Shown here: positions 23,160 through 33,330 of the stretch, in pieces
Layout: every line of letters begins with the position of its first letter
Position numbering within the stretch: the first letter of the stretch is position 1
Assembly (NCBI RefSeq): GCF_000283155.1
Contig: NW_004454173.1
Span: 8,067,482 to 8,131,481, forward strand
DNA: 64,000 nt
From: Ceratotherium simum simum
Taxonomy: Eukaryota; Chordata; Mammalia; Perissodactyla; Rhinocerotidae
Direction: 5' to 3'
Notes under the pieces: generated by a model
What the model saw: only the letters and a program-made list of their open reading frames with translations
The model's database searches: none
What the model was told of the DNA's origin: nothing
Made by a program: the position numbers and the translations under genes

Positions 23160-24030
23160 TGTTATTCATTCCATTATGAAGCACCTCCTGTGTGCCAGTT
23201 ACTCTTCTAGGTGCTGAGAAAACAGCAGTGAGCAAAACAGAGAAAACACCTGCTGTCATGAAGCTTGCGTTCTACTGGGTGAAACCAACAATAAAAATAC
23301 ACTAATGAATCTGTTGGATGATAATTAGTACTTTGAAGACAAATACAGCAGGATAAAGGGATATATAGTGATTGATGTAAAGTGCTATTTTTACATAGGT
23401 AGTGATGGAATCTTTTGTAGGATGATATTTGAACAGACATGAATTAAGCAAAGAAGCTAATTATATGATATAACGGGGAGAGTCAGAAGGAACTGTAAGT
23501 GTAGAGGCCCTGAGGTGGGAGTATGAATGAGGAAGAGAAAAGAAATCAGTGTCTGGAGCAGAGTGCACTGGGGAATGGTAGAAGATGAGGTCAGAGTGGT
23601 AGCAGGTTTGTAGGTAAGGAGGCAGGCTGGGCCCACTTAGATCAGGTGGGGTTTTTTTAGATGATGGTCAAGACTTGGGCTTTTACTTTGAAGAAGAGTG
23701 GACGTCTTAGGATAATTTTGAACAGAGGTGGGTCATATGACTTGTATTTAGAAAGGTCTGTTATAGGAGAATCTATGGTGGGGTGAAAAAAGAAAACTTG
23801 CTGCAGTCCTGGTTAAGCTGCTGGTGGCTTATACTAAGATGGTAGCAGTGTAGTTGCTGAGAAACTCGTCAGATTAGGGATTTCATTTTGATAGCAGAGA
23901 GTAGAGAATTTTTGATGGATTAGATGGGGGGTGTATGAAAAAGTTGCTCCCAGGGTTATATCTGAGCAACAAAGCTGCTGTTCACTGTGATAAGGGAGAC
24001 TAGGGGGAGGGGTTCTTTGAGGCAGCATTG
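23160..24030 (-). mobile_element. L2 LINE 3' region (reverse)
   Basis: Begins with the complement of the L2 3' end (CACCTCCTGTGTGCCAGTTA, CAGCAGTGAGCAAAACAGAG). It continues through purine-rich L2 phrases (GCCCTGAGGTGGGAGTATGA, GTGGGTCATATGACTTG) to about 24030. It is non-coding. Confidence 0.75.
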
Positions 24031-24107
24031 TTGTGCCAGTTGCTTTAAGTTATGTTATTTATCAAGCATTATTGTTAAAAAATATATTTCTAAAGAGACT
24101 GCAAGAG

Positions 24108-24310
24108 CTGGGAAAAAACCTTAGAGATACTCCATGCAACTCTCCTCTTTTATAGGAGAGTGAACTGTCGTGAGTTCCCTATACGAGAGGCCAGAGAGGA
24201 AAACTCTTTTGTCCATAGTCACGCTAGTTATTGCAAAGCCAGGACTGGATTCTTAGTCTCTCAGGATAATTTTTCTTTGCTGTACCATATGGTCTTGCCA
24301 TATATAGGGC
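24108..24310 (-). mobile_element. Ancient MIR-like SINE (uncertain family)
   Basis: The pattern GAGCTGGGAAAAAACCTTAGAGA then CTCCTCTTTTATAGG... and AGCCAGGACTGGATTCTTAG follows an old mammalian SINE-like repeat seen again near 49540-49690. Confidence 0.45.
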
Positions 24311-25329
24311 TTTCAAAATCTGAATGAGCTTTATTTTTATTATGTTTTTAGATTATTATAGTTTCAGATAGTATATTTAAGGGCAGTGAATTCAAATTAT
24401 GTAGCAACTTTCCTTCTTTATATTCTCAAAAAAATGTAAATAAAATTATTCTACTCTTAGCATGAGCCGAGTTCTCAGTCTCCGTTCTGTGTGTTTTTGG
24501 TGAGGAAAACAGGACTGAGTTGGGCACAATGACTCACAAGCTTTTGGGTTGGAGCATAAATAAAGGTGACCTGAAAGCAGAAGTGTTGCAAGGGCGGGCT
24601 TGTAGGAATGGTTAATCCCAGATGCAGGCCATAAGGGGTTGCACTGTCTGTAGAGAATTAGAAAAAATAATAAAACCAATTAGAAGTCAGTCTGTTTTTT
24701 ATCACCATGTACTAGCAGTTCTAAACAATGTTGGTTTTCAGATACTCCTTCCTGAAAAAATCTTTTGTTGGTCCAAGTTCTAAACAATTGCTGTTGTTAC
24801 TTTTGAATTTAATAGTATATATGTAAGTTTCCAATTAGCACATCTTTATTTTCTGTTCTTTCATAACACTATATTGTATATAGAAGTTAATTCAGAGAAC
24901 TGCCAGTTTTATAGTCAGCCGCAAGCTCCGCCTATCCCCCCCCCCCACACCTATGACATCAGCTACATTTAGCCTCACTCAAGAGTAAGTGTGTAAGTTT
25001 TTGGAATCCTTCTCTCTCCTTTCTGGCAAATTTCTATTTCCATCTCTCCTGTGGTACTGTATATTCCTGAGTGTAAGTAGTAGATTTGAAGTAAACAGTG
25101 ATAGCCCAGTGATTGTAAAGATAAAGAACAGAACTTAAGTTCTTGGAGCATTTACTTGTGTTTAAAGCTTTTCAACTGGGGAACATGTGAAAGTTGCTGG
25201 AATTAATCCTAAAGAAACAAAGACTTGAAGAGTATTGCAATTTCTAAAATTTATTGTGAAATAGGTATTTTATGTAACTGTCAAACTCATCCTTATCATT
25301 AAGTTATTGCCTAGCTATTTGGGTATCTG
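24311..25329. other. Unique intronic sequence with a C11 run
   Basis: No repeat recognised. C11 lies at 24936-24946. A 77-codon reverse frame at 24446-24679 has no features that support a gene. Confidence 0.45.
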
Positions 25330-25563
25330 TTGCTTCAGGAGAGAAACTTGAAATTAAAATTAACAAAAAATATACTTCAGTTGATTATGAGCAAAGATAA
25401 ATCGACAAATTTAGATTTATTACCTATGGAACATGAATATACAAAGAAGATCAGTTTTAATGAATTCATTGACAAAGTTGCAGAAGTCAAAGCTCAAAAC
25501 AGAAATTATAATGTAGCTGTCTCTTATGTACTTATATTTTCCTGTTTTCAAAACTTAATATAG
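25330..25563 (+). other. Unexplained open segment A
   Basis: A 77-codon open frame after TTGCTTCAG, hydrophilic, with a KISFNEFIDKVAEVKAQNRN-like run that looks more protein-like than the surrounding intron. There is no consensus donor, no domain I recognise, and it does not resemble MNAT1. It may be a decayed pseudogene piece, an old transposon, or chance. See segment B at 26132-26361. Confidence 0.2.
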
Positions 25564-25643
25564 TTAATGGATATTTTAATCTGTTACTTTTTCCTTCTTT
25601 TGTGATGTAAATTTTATTTTAAATTTTAAATTAAAAAATTTTT

Positions 25644-25889
25644 CTTTGAGGAAGATTGGCCCTGCGCTAACATCTGTTGCCAATGTTCCTCTTTCTGTTT
25701 TTTTCTCCCCAAAGCCCCAGTACATAGTTGTGTAGCATAGTTGTAGAGTTGTAGCTCTTCTATGTGTGATGCCACCTCAGCATGGCTTGATGGCAGTGTG
25801 TAGGTCCACACCCAGGATCTGAACTGGTGAAGCCCGGGCCGCCAAAGCGGAACACACGAACTTAACTGCTATGCCACTGGACCAGCTCC
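25644..25889 (-). mobile_element. ERE SINE #8 (reverse), diverged composite
   Basis: It shows the GAGGAAGATTGGCCCTGCGC and CCCCAAAGCCCCAGTACATAG modules, then a damaged head ending GGACCAGCTCC. TSD TAAATTAAAAA(A)TTTTT lies at about 25627-25643 and 25890-25905. Confidence 0.9.
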
Positions 25890-26131
25890 TAAATTAAAAA
25901 TTTTTTGCTGGCATAATTATGTGTACAAAGTCCAATAAAAGAAAAATCTTACTATCTGTGTGTCTTTTCTGCATTGTTATTGTTTTTCATTTCATGATTA
26001 TTATAGAAAATAATTTTGTTGTATAGAGGAGCAGGTGTGGTAAAAAATAATCTGCTTTGGCTGTCCGATAAGCTACGTGTGCAACTGCTGGATAAGAGTT
26101 GGCCCTAAGTATGGGATCCTGTGTCATAGGT

Positions 26132-26361
26132 TTCTATAACACCAAAACGTTTTGTCAATTTAATCATAAAAGTAAATTCTCCACCATATTTGGTCATATT
26201 GCTTTCAGAAGAATGTGGAGACTTAGATTTGAAGAAAAAAAGAGCAATAAAAATAAGTAATGGTCAGGAATTAGATCTTACTTCGGTTAAAAGAATTGTG
26301 ATTGTCGAATCTGGAAAACAAGTGACTATGCTTTGGGAAAGCAGAATTAACATGGTTGGTT
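26132..26361 (+). other. Unexplained open segment B
   Basis: A 76-codon stop-free stretch with no ATG near its start, containing a TTGCTTTCAG acceptor-like site at 26200-26209 and an IKISNGQELDLTSVKRIVIV run. It ends GTTGGT then a stop, a poor donor. With segment A it brackets ERE #8. No family recognised. Confidence 0.2.
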
Positions 26362-26987
26362 AATCATTTTTTAGTTTATGAAAGATTTTTGAAGGGAATA
26401 CTGTTTTTGATAGGAAAATTGCCAATAAGATAGTAAAAGGTAGGTAAGATGACTTATCCTATTTAGGATTGGCTCTTCATGCTGAAATTTCAGTGTGGGA
26501 GAAGATGCTGGCTGATTGGTTCTATGTAGTTTTTATATTTATTTGAGAGCAAGATGCTATTTCAGGTAATTTTTCAAAGCCTATTGCCATTCTTGCATTC
26601 TGCATGCCTCAACATAACTTTTTTGACTTGGCTCAGCTTCTAAATCTCAGCTTTTTGTTGTACTCTTTATCTGTATATTTCTAAATAACACAATTATACT
26701 GCAGTTTCTTGATTTCCAATTTTAGACGTGTCTATTGACATCTTAATGTGAGAGATCAGGATTTAGCCCTCTGAAATTCCTTCCCTATCTTTATGTTCCT
26801 TCCCCTATTATCTCCCAAAACTGTTGTATGACACTTTTTAAATTGAATCAATATTCACTATTTCCATGGTGACTATGTAAATATTATTTTCAGCTGAGTC
26901 ATGTTGTACAGTGATTACATTTCTTTAGATTTTTCATAATGATTGCCTTGCTTTTTTTTGTCTTCAAATTTTTCCTTTAGATTTAAT

Positions 26988-27169
26988 CAGCGTCTTGCTT
27001 ACCTCATCAAATCCTAAAATCATCTTACCCTTTCTGGGGCTAATGGATATGAAAACAAAATAGAATCTCACCATCTGTCAGCATCTTGCCTACCTCATCA
27101 AGCCCTAAAATCATGTTACCCTTTCTGGGGCTGATGGATATGAAAACAAAATAGGATCTTACCATTTGT
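26988..27169. repeat. 2 x 91-bp tandem duplication
   Basis: Copy 1 is 26988-27078 and copy 2 is 27079-27169, equal length with about 8 substitutions and no indels by eye. The shared core includes TACCCTTTCTGGGGCT and GGATATGAAAACAAAATAG. It is not part of a recognised repeat. Confidence 0.88.
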
Positions 27170-29089
27170 CACCTTTTGCTTTCTTTTAACCTCCTTATCC
27201 AGTGTAGATGGCACTTAGTGCTGTTTTTGTTAATAGCTTAGTCTCTCCTGTCTTTGTGTTTGCCTTGTGTTATGGGTATGCAGTTTATCTGCTCTGCTAA
27301 TTTGTGATGGATAATATCAGGGATTGTGAGATTGCTACTTTCTAAGTCTTTTAAAAATATTCTGCTAAGGAGTGATTAGCTGTCTTTAGATTTAGAGAAA
27401 ATTTCTTCAACCTTTAGGTCTCTTGTCTTGAGTTGTACCTCAAACTTAATTTAGAAAGAGTTGAAAGTTAGAGAGGCAGAAGCAGTAATATTTACTTTGT
27501 TTTCCCATTCCCTCCCTCCATCCTAGAGAAGAAAAGGAAGAAAGATTCAATGGGTTGGACTTGCTAGTGAGAGACAGGAGTCTTCCCAGTTGTAAGACAT
27601 GTTTGGACAGCTCTGACTCCCAGTGTCAGCAGCAGGAGGGTATTTCCTGGAACTCTGGTAACTTTTCCATGAAGCTGCCATTCTTTCTTGGGAAAGCTTT
27701 GGTGTTAGCTTTATCCTGTCATTTGGTTGAAGTTAACGTGTGTAACCTGATAGGGGTTCTACCACTTCCATCTGTTTCTTGACCTTGCCTACTGGTCTAG
27801 GTGTTTTTTATTTATTTATTACAGATAATTTATTCAGTACTATCTTAACTCTCAAAATCCTTAAAATTTAAAAATGATATTGAAGGAGTATACCATTAGT
27901 GTTTTCAGATTGCAGATTACGTCCAGTATTTAAAAAAAATGGAATAAAATAGAAAACTAGCCAAGGGCATGATACTTGGTAAACGTAAGTGTTGTTTTGT
28001 GCAACTCCCATTTCAGTTATATGTGCGTGTGTTTACATGTTTGTAGTGGGTTTTCACATAAAGTATATTCACTAATTATGGTAAGAAAAGTTTGAGAAAT
28101 GCTGCTTTAAACATAGAGCACACAGTAGTTAAAGTCACGACTCAAATTGTTTCTGAAGTCTAGGAAACATACTTTTGAGGTCTAGGGGAAATTGTATGTG
28201 GGCATAGGTGGGCATAGCCTCTGATTTTCTTTTATTGTAATGCTTTATGGAATTTCATGTTTCTAACCCTCTTTTTATCAGAGAAAATAGTCATCCCCAT
28301 TTATCATCTAGGTCTAATGGACTCTATTTTTTTATAATTTTAAGTTATTTTATGAATAATTTGCAGATGTAAGAATAAATGAATAGTGGAACACAACGTT
28401 ATTGGAAAATTTAGTAGAGATTTAAACATAGCACAATCAATTTTTTATTCCATACGTTCTTGGCTTAGGCAGTATATATACCCCAAATTGACAACATCGT
28501 TTGAGTGCAGCTAACCACTAATCAGTGGTCATGCATGAACATGGAACATATCCATCTTGTAAATATTAAGCCCAGATTTCAAATACATCTCTAATAGATT
28601 CTAGCTTATCACTACTTCTGGTTCCACTTAGATTTGTATCATCAAAATGCAAATACACCAATAATAAGCTTATTATTATCTCTTATTTTTTTTTGCATTT
28701 GCATCGTTAAAATTAAATATTTGTGAAAACTTCGATGCCTTGTAATTTGGTTGAAGAGAGGACCACCATCTCTTTTGCTATATAATTACAAAAGTTCTTA
28801 TTTTTAGATTTATAAACACCAGTTAGAATGACCAATCCAATTAATTATTCATTTCTACATCCTCTCCTTCCTTCCAAATACCTTTGTATATGCACCTGCC
28901 TATAGCATTTATACACTTAAAAACTGTAGCAGGTAAATTATGATACACAAACATCATAAAAAAATAAAAAAATTTTGACACATTCTTTTAGCAAAATGGA
29001 TGGTCAAAGTCCTATATTATTGTGGAATGAAGTCCATCCTGTTTAATGACTGACTGGATGAGAATATATTTCCTTTTTGTCCTTAAAAA
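27170..29089. other. Unique intronic sequence
   Basis: 1.9 kb with no recognised repeat or exon. The frame at 27555-27782 lacks support. Confidence 0.5.
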
Positions 29090-29255
29090 TATACGATTGA
29101 GTGATTGCAAATGAGCATCACAGATCTGTTTTGGGGTGATGAAAATGTTCTAATACTGGATTGTGTTGATGGTTGCACAACTCTGTAAATTTACTAAATA
29201 TCATTGAATTGTACACTTAAGAATACATTGGTAGCTCAGTGATTTTTGAATTTGA
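29090..29255 (+). mobile_element. Old L1 3' end (forward)
   Basis: GGGTGATGAAAATGTTCT, GTTGATGGTTGCACAACTCT and GAATTGTACACTTAAGAATA form the 3' end typical of L1M elements. It is the only clear forward-strand L1 piece in the window. Confidence 0.6.
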
Positions 29256-29493
29256 GAAAAGTCATCTAAGATATTGTCATGTTTTCTTAAGAGATGATGT
29301 TAAAAAAAGATGCAATAATTTGGGCAATGCAGTAAGAAAACTGAGGGTTGGTATAATAGTTGTGATTTATTTAACTATTGCATCATTCTTCAGGTGATTC
29401 CATCATTCTTTTGCTTATGATTTTAGTTTTTTTTCTTAGCATTGTAGGGAATAATTGAAATAATTCCTAGGATGATAAAACAATAACATGTTT

Positions 29494-29711
29494 TGGGCCT
29501 GCCCGGTGGCTTAGCGGTTAAGTGCGTGCGCTCCGCTGCTGGCGGACCGGGTTCGGATTCCGGGCGCGCACCGACACACTGCTTCTCCAGCCATGCTGAG
29601 GCTGCGTCCCACAAACAGCAACTAGAAGGAAGTGCAGCTATGACATACAACTATCTACTGGGACTTTGGGGGAAAAAAATAAATAAATAAAAATTAAAAA
29701 ATAAATAAAAA
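29494..29711 (+). mobile_element. ERE SINE #9 (forward), short type
   Basis: Near-consensus head (GGGCCTGCCCGGTGGCTTAGC, GGGTTCGGATTCCGGG) with the ACTATCTACTGGGACTTTGG module and an A/T tail. A perfect 19-bp TSD ATAAAACAATAACATGTTT lies at 29475-29493 and 29712-29730. Confidence 0.96.
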
Positions 29712-29849
29712 ATAAAACAATAACATGTTTCAAGCTATACTAAAAATAAGGTCACTAAGCTCCCATAATATACCTTACATTAATGAAAGGGTCCACTGGA
29801 CCTATATGGTAATTTAATTATGGCAATTTAGAATTAATTTTATTCTATT

Positions 29850-30705
29850 TTTAAACAGCTTTACTGAGCTATAATTGACATACAATAAACAGCACTTAAT
29901 TAAAATGCACGGTTTGACAAACTTTGATATATGTATACAGTCATGAAGTCATCTCCACAATCAAGATAATGAACATAGCCATCATCCCCAAAAGTTTGCT
30001 GGTGTCACTTTGTAATTTCTCCCTTACATATCTCAGCCCCCGACCAAGAAACTGCTTATATGCTTTCTGTAACTATAGATTAGCTTGCATTTTCCAGAGT
30101 TCAAAAATGGAATCAAATGAGATGTATTCTTTTTTGTCTGGCGTCTTTCACTCACAGTAATTATTTTGAGATTCATCCATGTTCATTGGATGGTTCGTTC
30201 CTTTTTATTACTGAGTAGTGTTCCATTGTATGTATATACCACAATTTCCTATCCATTTTTCTGTTGTTGGATATTTGGGTTGTTTCCAGTTTTTTCTAGT
30301 TTTGAGCTATTAAAATAAAGCTGATATGAATTCATGTACAGGTCTTCGTATGGGCATATACTTTCTTTTATTCTTGGGTACATACCTAAGAGTGGAATGG
30401 CTGTATCATATGTAGATGTATGTTTAAGTTTTTAAGAAACTGACAAAAATGTTTTTCAAAGAGGATGTGCCACACCAGCAGTGTATGAAAGTTCAGGTTG
30501 CTTCACATCCTGGCCAATACTTGGTATCATCAGTCAAATCACCAAAACTATATCGTCTTGATTACTTCAGCTGTATAATAAGTCTGAACATCAGCCCTCC
30601 AATTTATTCTTTTTTTTACGAAGTTTTGCCTGTTCTAGGTTCTTCGCATTTCCATGTAAATTTTAGGGTCAGTTTGTCCATTTCTACAAAAAAGCTTGCT
30701 GAGAT
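29850..30705 (-). mobile_element. Old L1 (reverse), 3' end and part of ORF2
   Basis: It begins with AGCTTTACTGAGCTATAATTG (L1M 3' end complement), then the antisense ORF2 end, then a jump to an inner ORF2 region ending ...ACAAAAAAGCTTGCTGAGAT. The same ORF2 continues at 31786 after an insertion. Confidence 0.75.
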
Positions 30706-31785
30706 ATTTTTTTAAATAAATTATTTTAGAATAGCTTTGGATTTACAGAAAAATTGCAAAGATGGTATAGAGAGTTTATATATACACCACATGATTTCTC
30801 CTATTATTAACACCTGACATTAATATGATATATTTGTTATAATTATGACCTGATATTGATATATTTTTATTAACTAAAGTCCATACTTCATTCTGGTTTC
30901 CTTAGTTTTTACCTAATGTCCTTTCTATGTTCCAGGATCCCATCCAGGATACCACATTACATTTAGCAGTTGCGTCTCCTTAGGTTCCTCTTGGCTGTGG
31001 CAGTTTCTCAGACGTTCCTTGTTTTTGATGACCTTGACAGTTTTGAGTAGTGGTCAGATATTTTGTAGAATGTCATTCTATTATAATTTGTCTCATGTTT
31101 TTCTCATGATTAGACGGGGATTGTATCTTCTTTTGAGGAAGACCACGGACATAAAGTGCCATTTTTTCACTTCATATCAAAGGTACATACTATCAACATG
31201 TCTTATCACTGTTGATGTTAACCTTGATCACCTGGCTTGAGGTAGTGTTTGTCAGGTTTCTCCACTGTAAAGTTGCTCTTATCCTCCCTTTCTTTGTTGT
31301 ACTCTTTGGAAGAAAGTCACTATGCACAGACCACACTTAAGGAGTGGAGAGTTATGCTCAACTTTCTTGAGGGTGTGGTATTTACATAAATTATTTGGAA
31401 TTCTTCTTCATGGGAGATTTGTCTCTTCTACCTCGTCTATTTATTTATTCAATCATTTTTTTTTCTGTCACTAAAGACTCATCATGAATGTTTATTTTAC
31501 ACTGGGTTATAATCCAGTTTCGGCCGTTTGAGGTGTTTTAGTTGGCTCCAGTGCCCGTTTGCCATTCCCCATTGTTGTGCTTTTTTTTTTTTTAAGTGCT
31601 TCTTTACTTTTTGGCACAACAAGATGCTCCAAGTTCATCATAATATTTCCTGACCCAATTCTAGAATTGGCCATTTCTCTTAAGAAGCCCTGGTTTCTTT
31701 TATTGGAGAATAGTATTAGAAACCAATTTCTGTACTGTAGATATGCTTGTTGCTAGGGGTATTATTGCTCCTAAGATGTGCCAAA
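30706..31785 (-). mobile_element. Second L1M 3' fragment (reverse) nested in the first
   Basis: A T-rich left edge, then the TTTAGAATAGCTTTGGATTT...CCAGGATCCCATCCAGGATA...TAAGGAGTGGAGAGTTATGC series that I recognise as an L1M 3' untranslated region. It ends near CTCCTAAGATGTGCC. About 1.08 kb. Confidence 0.65.
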
Positions 31786-32440
31786 ATTTTTGTTGGGATT
31801 ATATTTAATCAGTAGATGAATTTGGAGTGAATTGGCTCTGTCTTAAAAGTATAGAGTTTTCTGATTCATGAACAAGGTATATTTTTCCATTTACTTAAGG
31901 TCTTCTTGAATTTCTCTCAGTAATGTACGGTTTTAGTGTATAGGTCTTGCATATATTTTGTCAGATTTATCCCTAAGTATTTCACATTTTAATCTTATTA
32001 TAAATGGAATTTAAAAAAATTTTCAACTGATGATTGCTTATTGCTGGAATGATGAGATGTAGTTATAAAATTTTGTATATTGATCTTATAGCCTGCAACC
32101 TTGAAAAACTCATTTATTAGTTCTGGTAGTTTTTTGTAGAGTCCCTTGGATTTTTTGTGTAAATAATCGTTTCGCCTGCAAATGCTCTTTTATTAGGAAC
32201 ATAAACATTTAGGATTGTTGTAGCCTTTTCATTTATTGACCTCTTTATCATTATGAAATGATCCTCTTTATTTCTGGTAATATTCTTTGCTATGAAATCT
32301 AATTAGTTTGATATTAAAATAGCCACTCCAGTGTCCTTTTGACTAGTGTTAACATGGTATGTTATTTATGTTAACATGTAATGGGCTTTAATTGTTATTT
32401 TTAAATGAATTAATAAATATTTTCCAACTTTTTAGTTTTA
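31786..32440 (-). mobile_element. Old L1 ORF2 (reverse), continuation
   Basis: It resumes the interrupted ORF2: TTGTTGGGATTATATTTAATC, ATCCCTAAGTATTTCACATT, CTTATAGCCTGCAACCTTG. It ends against ERE #10. Confidence 0.7.
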
Positions 32441-32442
32441 AT

Positions 32443-32686
32443 ATATATATATTTTTTTTTGGTGAGGAAGATCAGCCCTGAGCTAACATCCATGCCAATC
32501 CTCCTCTTTTTTTTGCTGATGAAGACTGGACCTGGGCTAACATCTGTGCCCATCTTCCTTCACTTTATATGGGACGCTGCCACAGCATGGCCTGACAAGA
32601 GGTGTGTTGGTGCGCGCCCAGGATCTGAACCCGGGCTGCCAGCAGCAGAGTGCGCACTTTAACTGCTATGCCATGGGGCCGGCCCC
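32443..32686 (-). mobile_element. ERE SINE #10 (reverse)
   Basis: A long-type ERE with head ending GGGGCCGGCCCC; 10-bp TSD TAGTTTTAAT at 32433-32442 and 32687-32696. A TA-rich run precedes the poly(T). Confidence 0.94.
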
Positions 32687-32696
32687 TAGTTTTAAT

Positions 32697-33071
32697 TTTT
32701 AATATGGAAAATATTGGTAGATATAACCCACCTAAACAAAAGCTCTTTGGAAGTCCTCAGTAATTTTTAAGAGTGTAAAAAGGTCCCAAGGCCAAAAAAC
32801 TTGAGAATTGCTAACACTTGCTGACACTTGTTGAATCAGTCTAATTTTGATTGGCCAAGACTGGGGACTAGTTAACCTAGACAAAAGGAATGCCCTGTAA
32901 TAGTTGAGATTACATACTGCCTCCATCTGATGAAAAATCAGTGTGATTAATGAATATCACCAGGATGATAAATTACCTGTAGGATTAATGTCATCTATTC
33001 CTCTGTCAGTTTAGCAAATATAAGATGGTAACAATACCAAACTATTTAAGGTTTATTATCACATTAACCTT
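32697..33071. other. Unassigned intronic sequence
   Basis: Nothing recognised. Confidence 0.5.
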
Positions 33072-33330
33072 TTAGTGTAGGGATTAAGAGAACATACTCT
33101 GGAGCTAGACTGCTTAGGTTTGAATATGAGTTTTTCATTACCTAGTTTTAACACCCTGGGTACTTTACTAATTTCTCTGTGTCTCAGTTTCCCTATTTTC
33201 AAACTGTGGATAATATTAGTGCTATCCCATCTCATAGAGTTGTAAGGATTAAATGAGTTAATAAATGATATAACCCCTTAGAATAATATCTGACTCATAG
33301 TGAGTGCTATATAAACATTAGCTATTTGAG
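33072..33330 (+). mobile_element. MIR SINE, near full length
   Basis: TTTAGTGTAGGGATTAAGAG, CTCTGGAGCTAGACTGC, TGTCTCAGTTTCCC, GAGTTGTAAGGATTAAATGAG and CATAGTGAGTGCTATATAAAC follow the MIR order. Confidence 0.85.
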
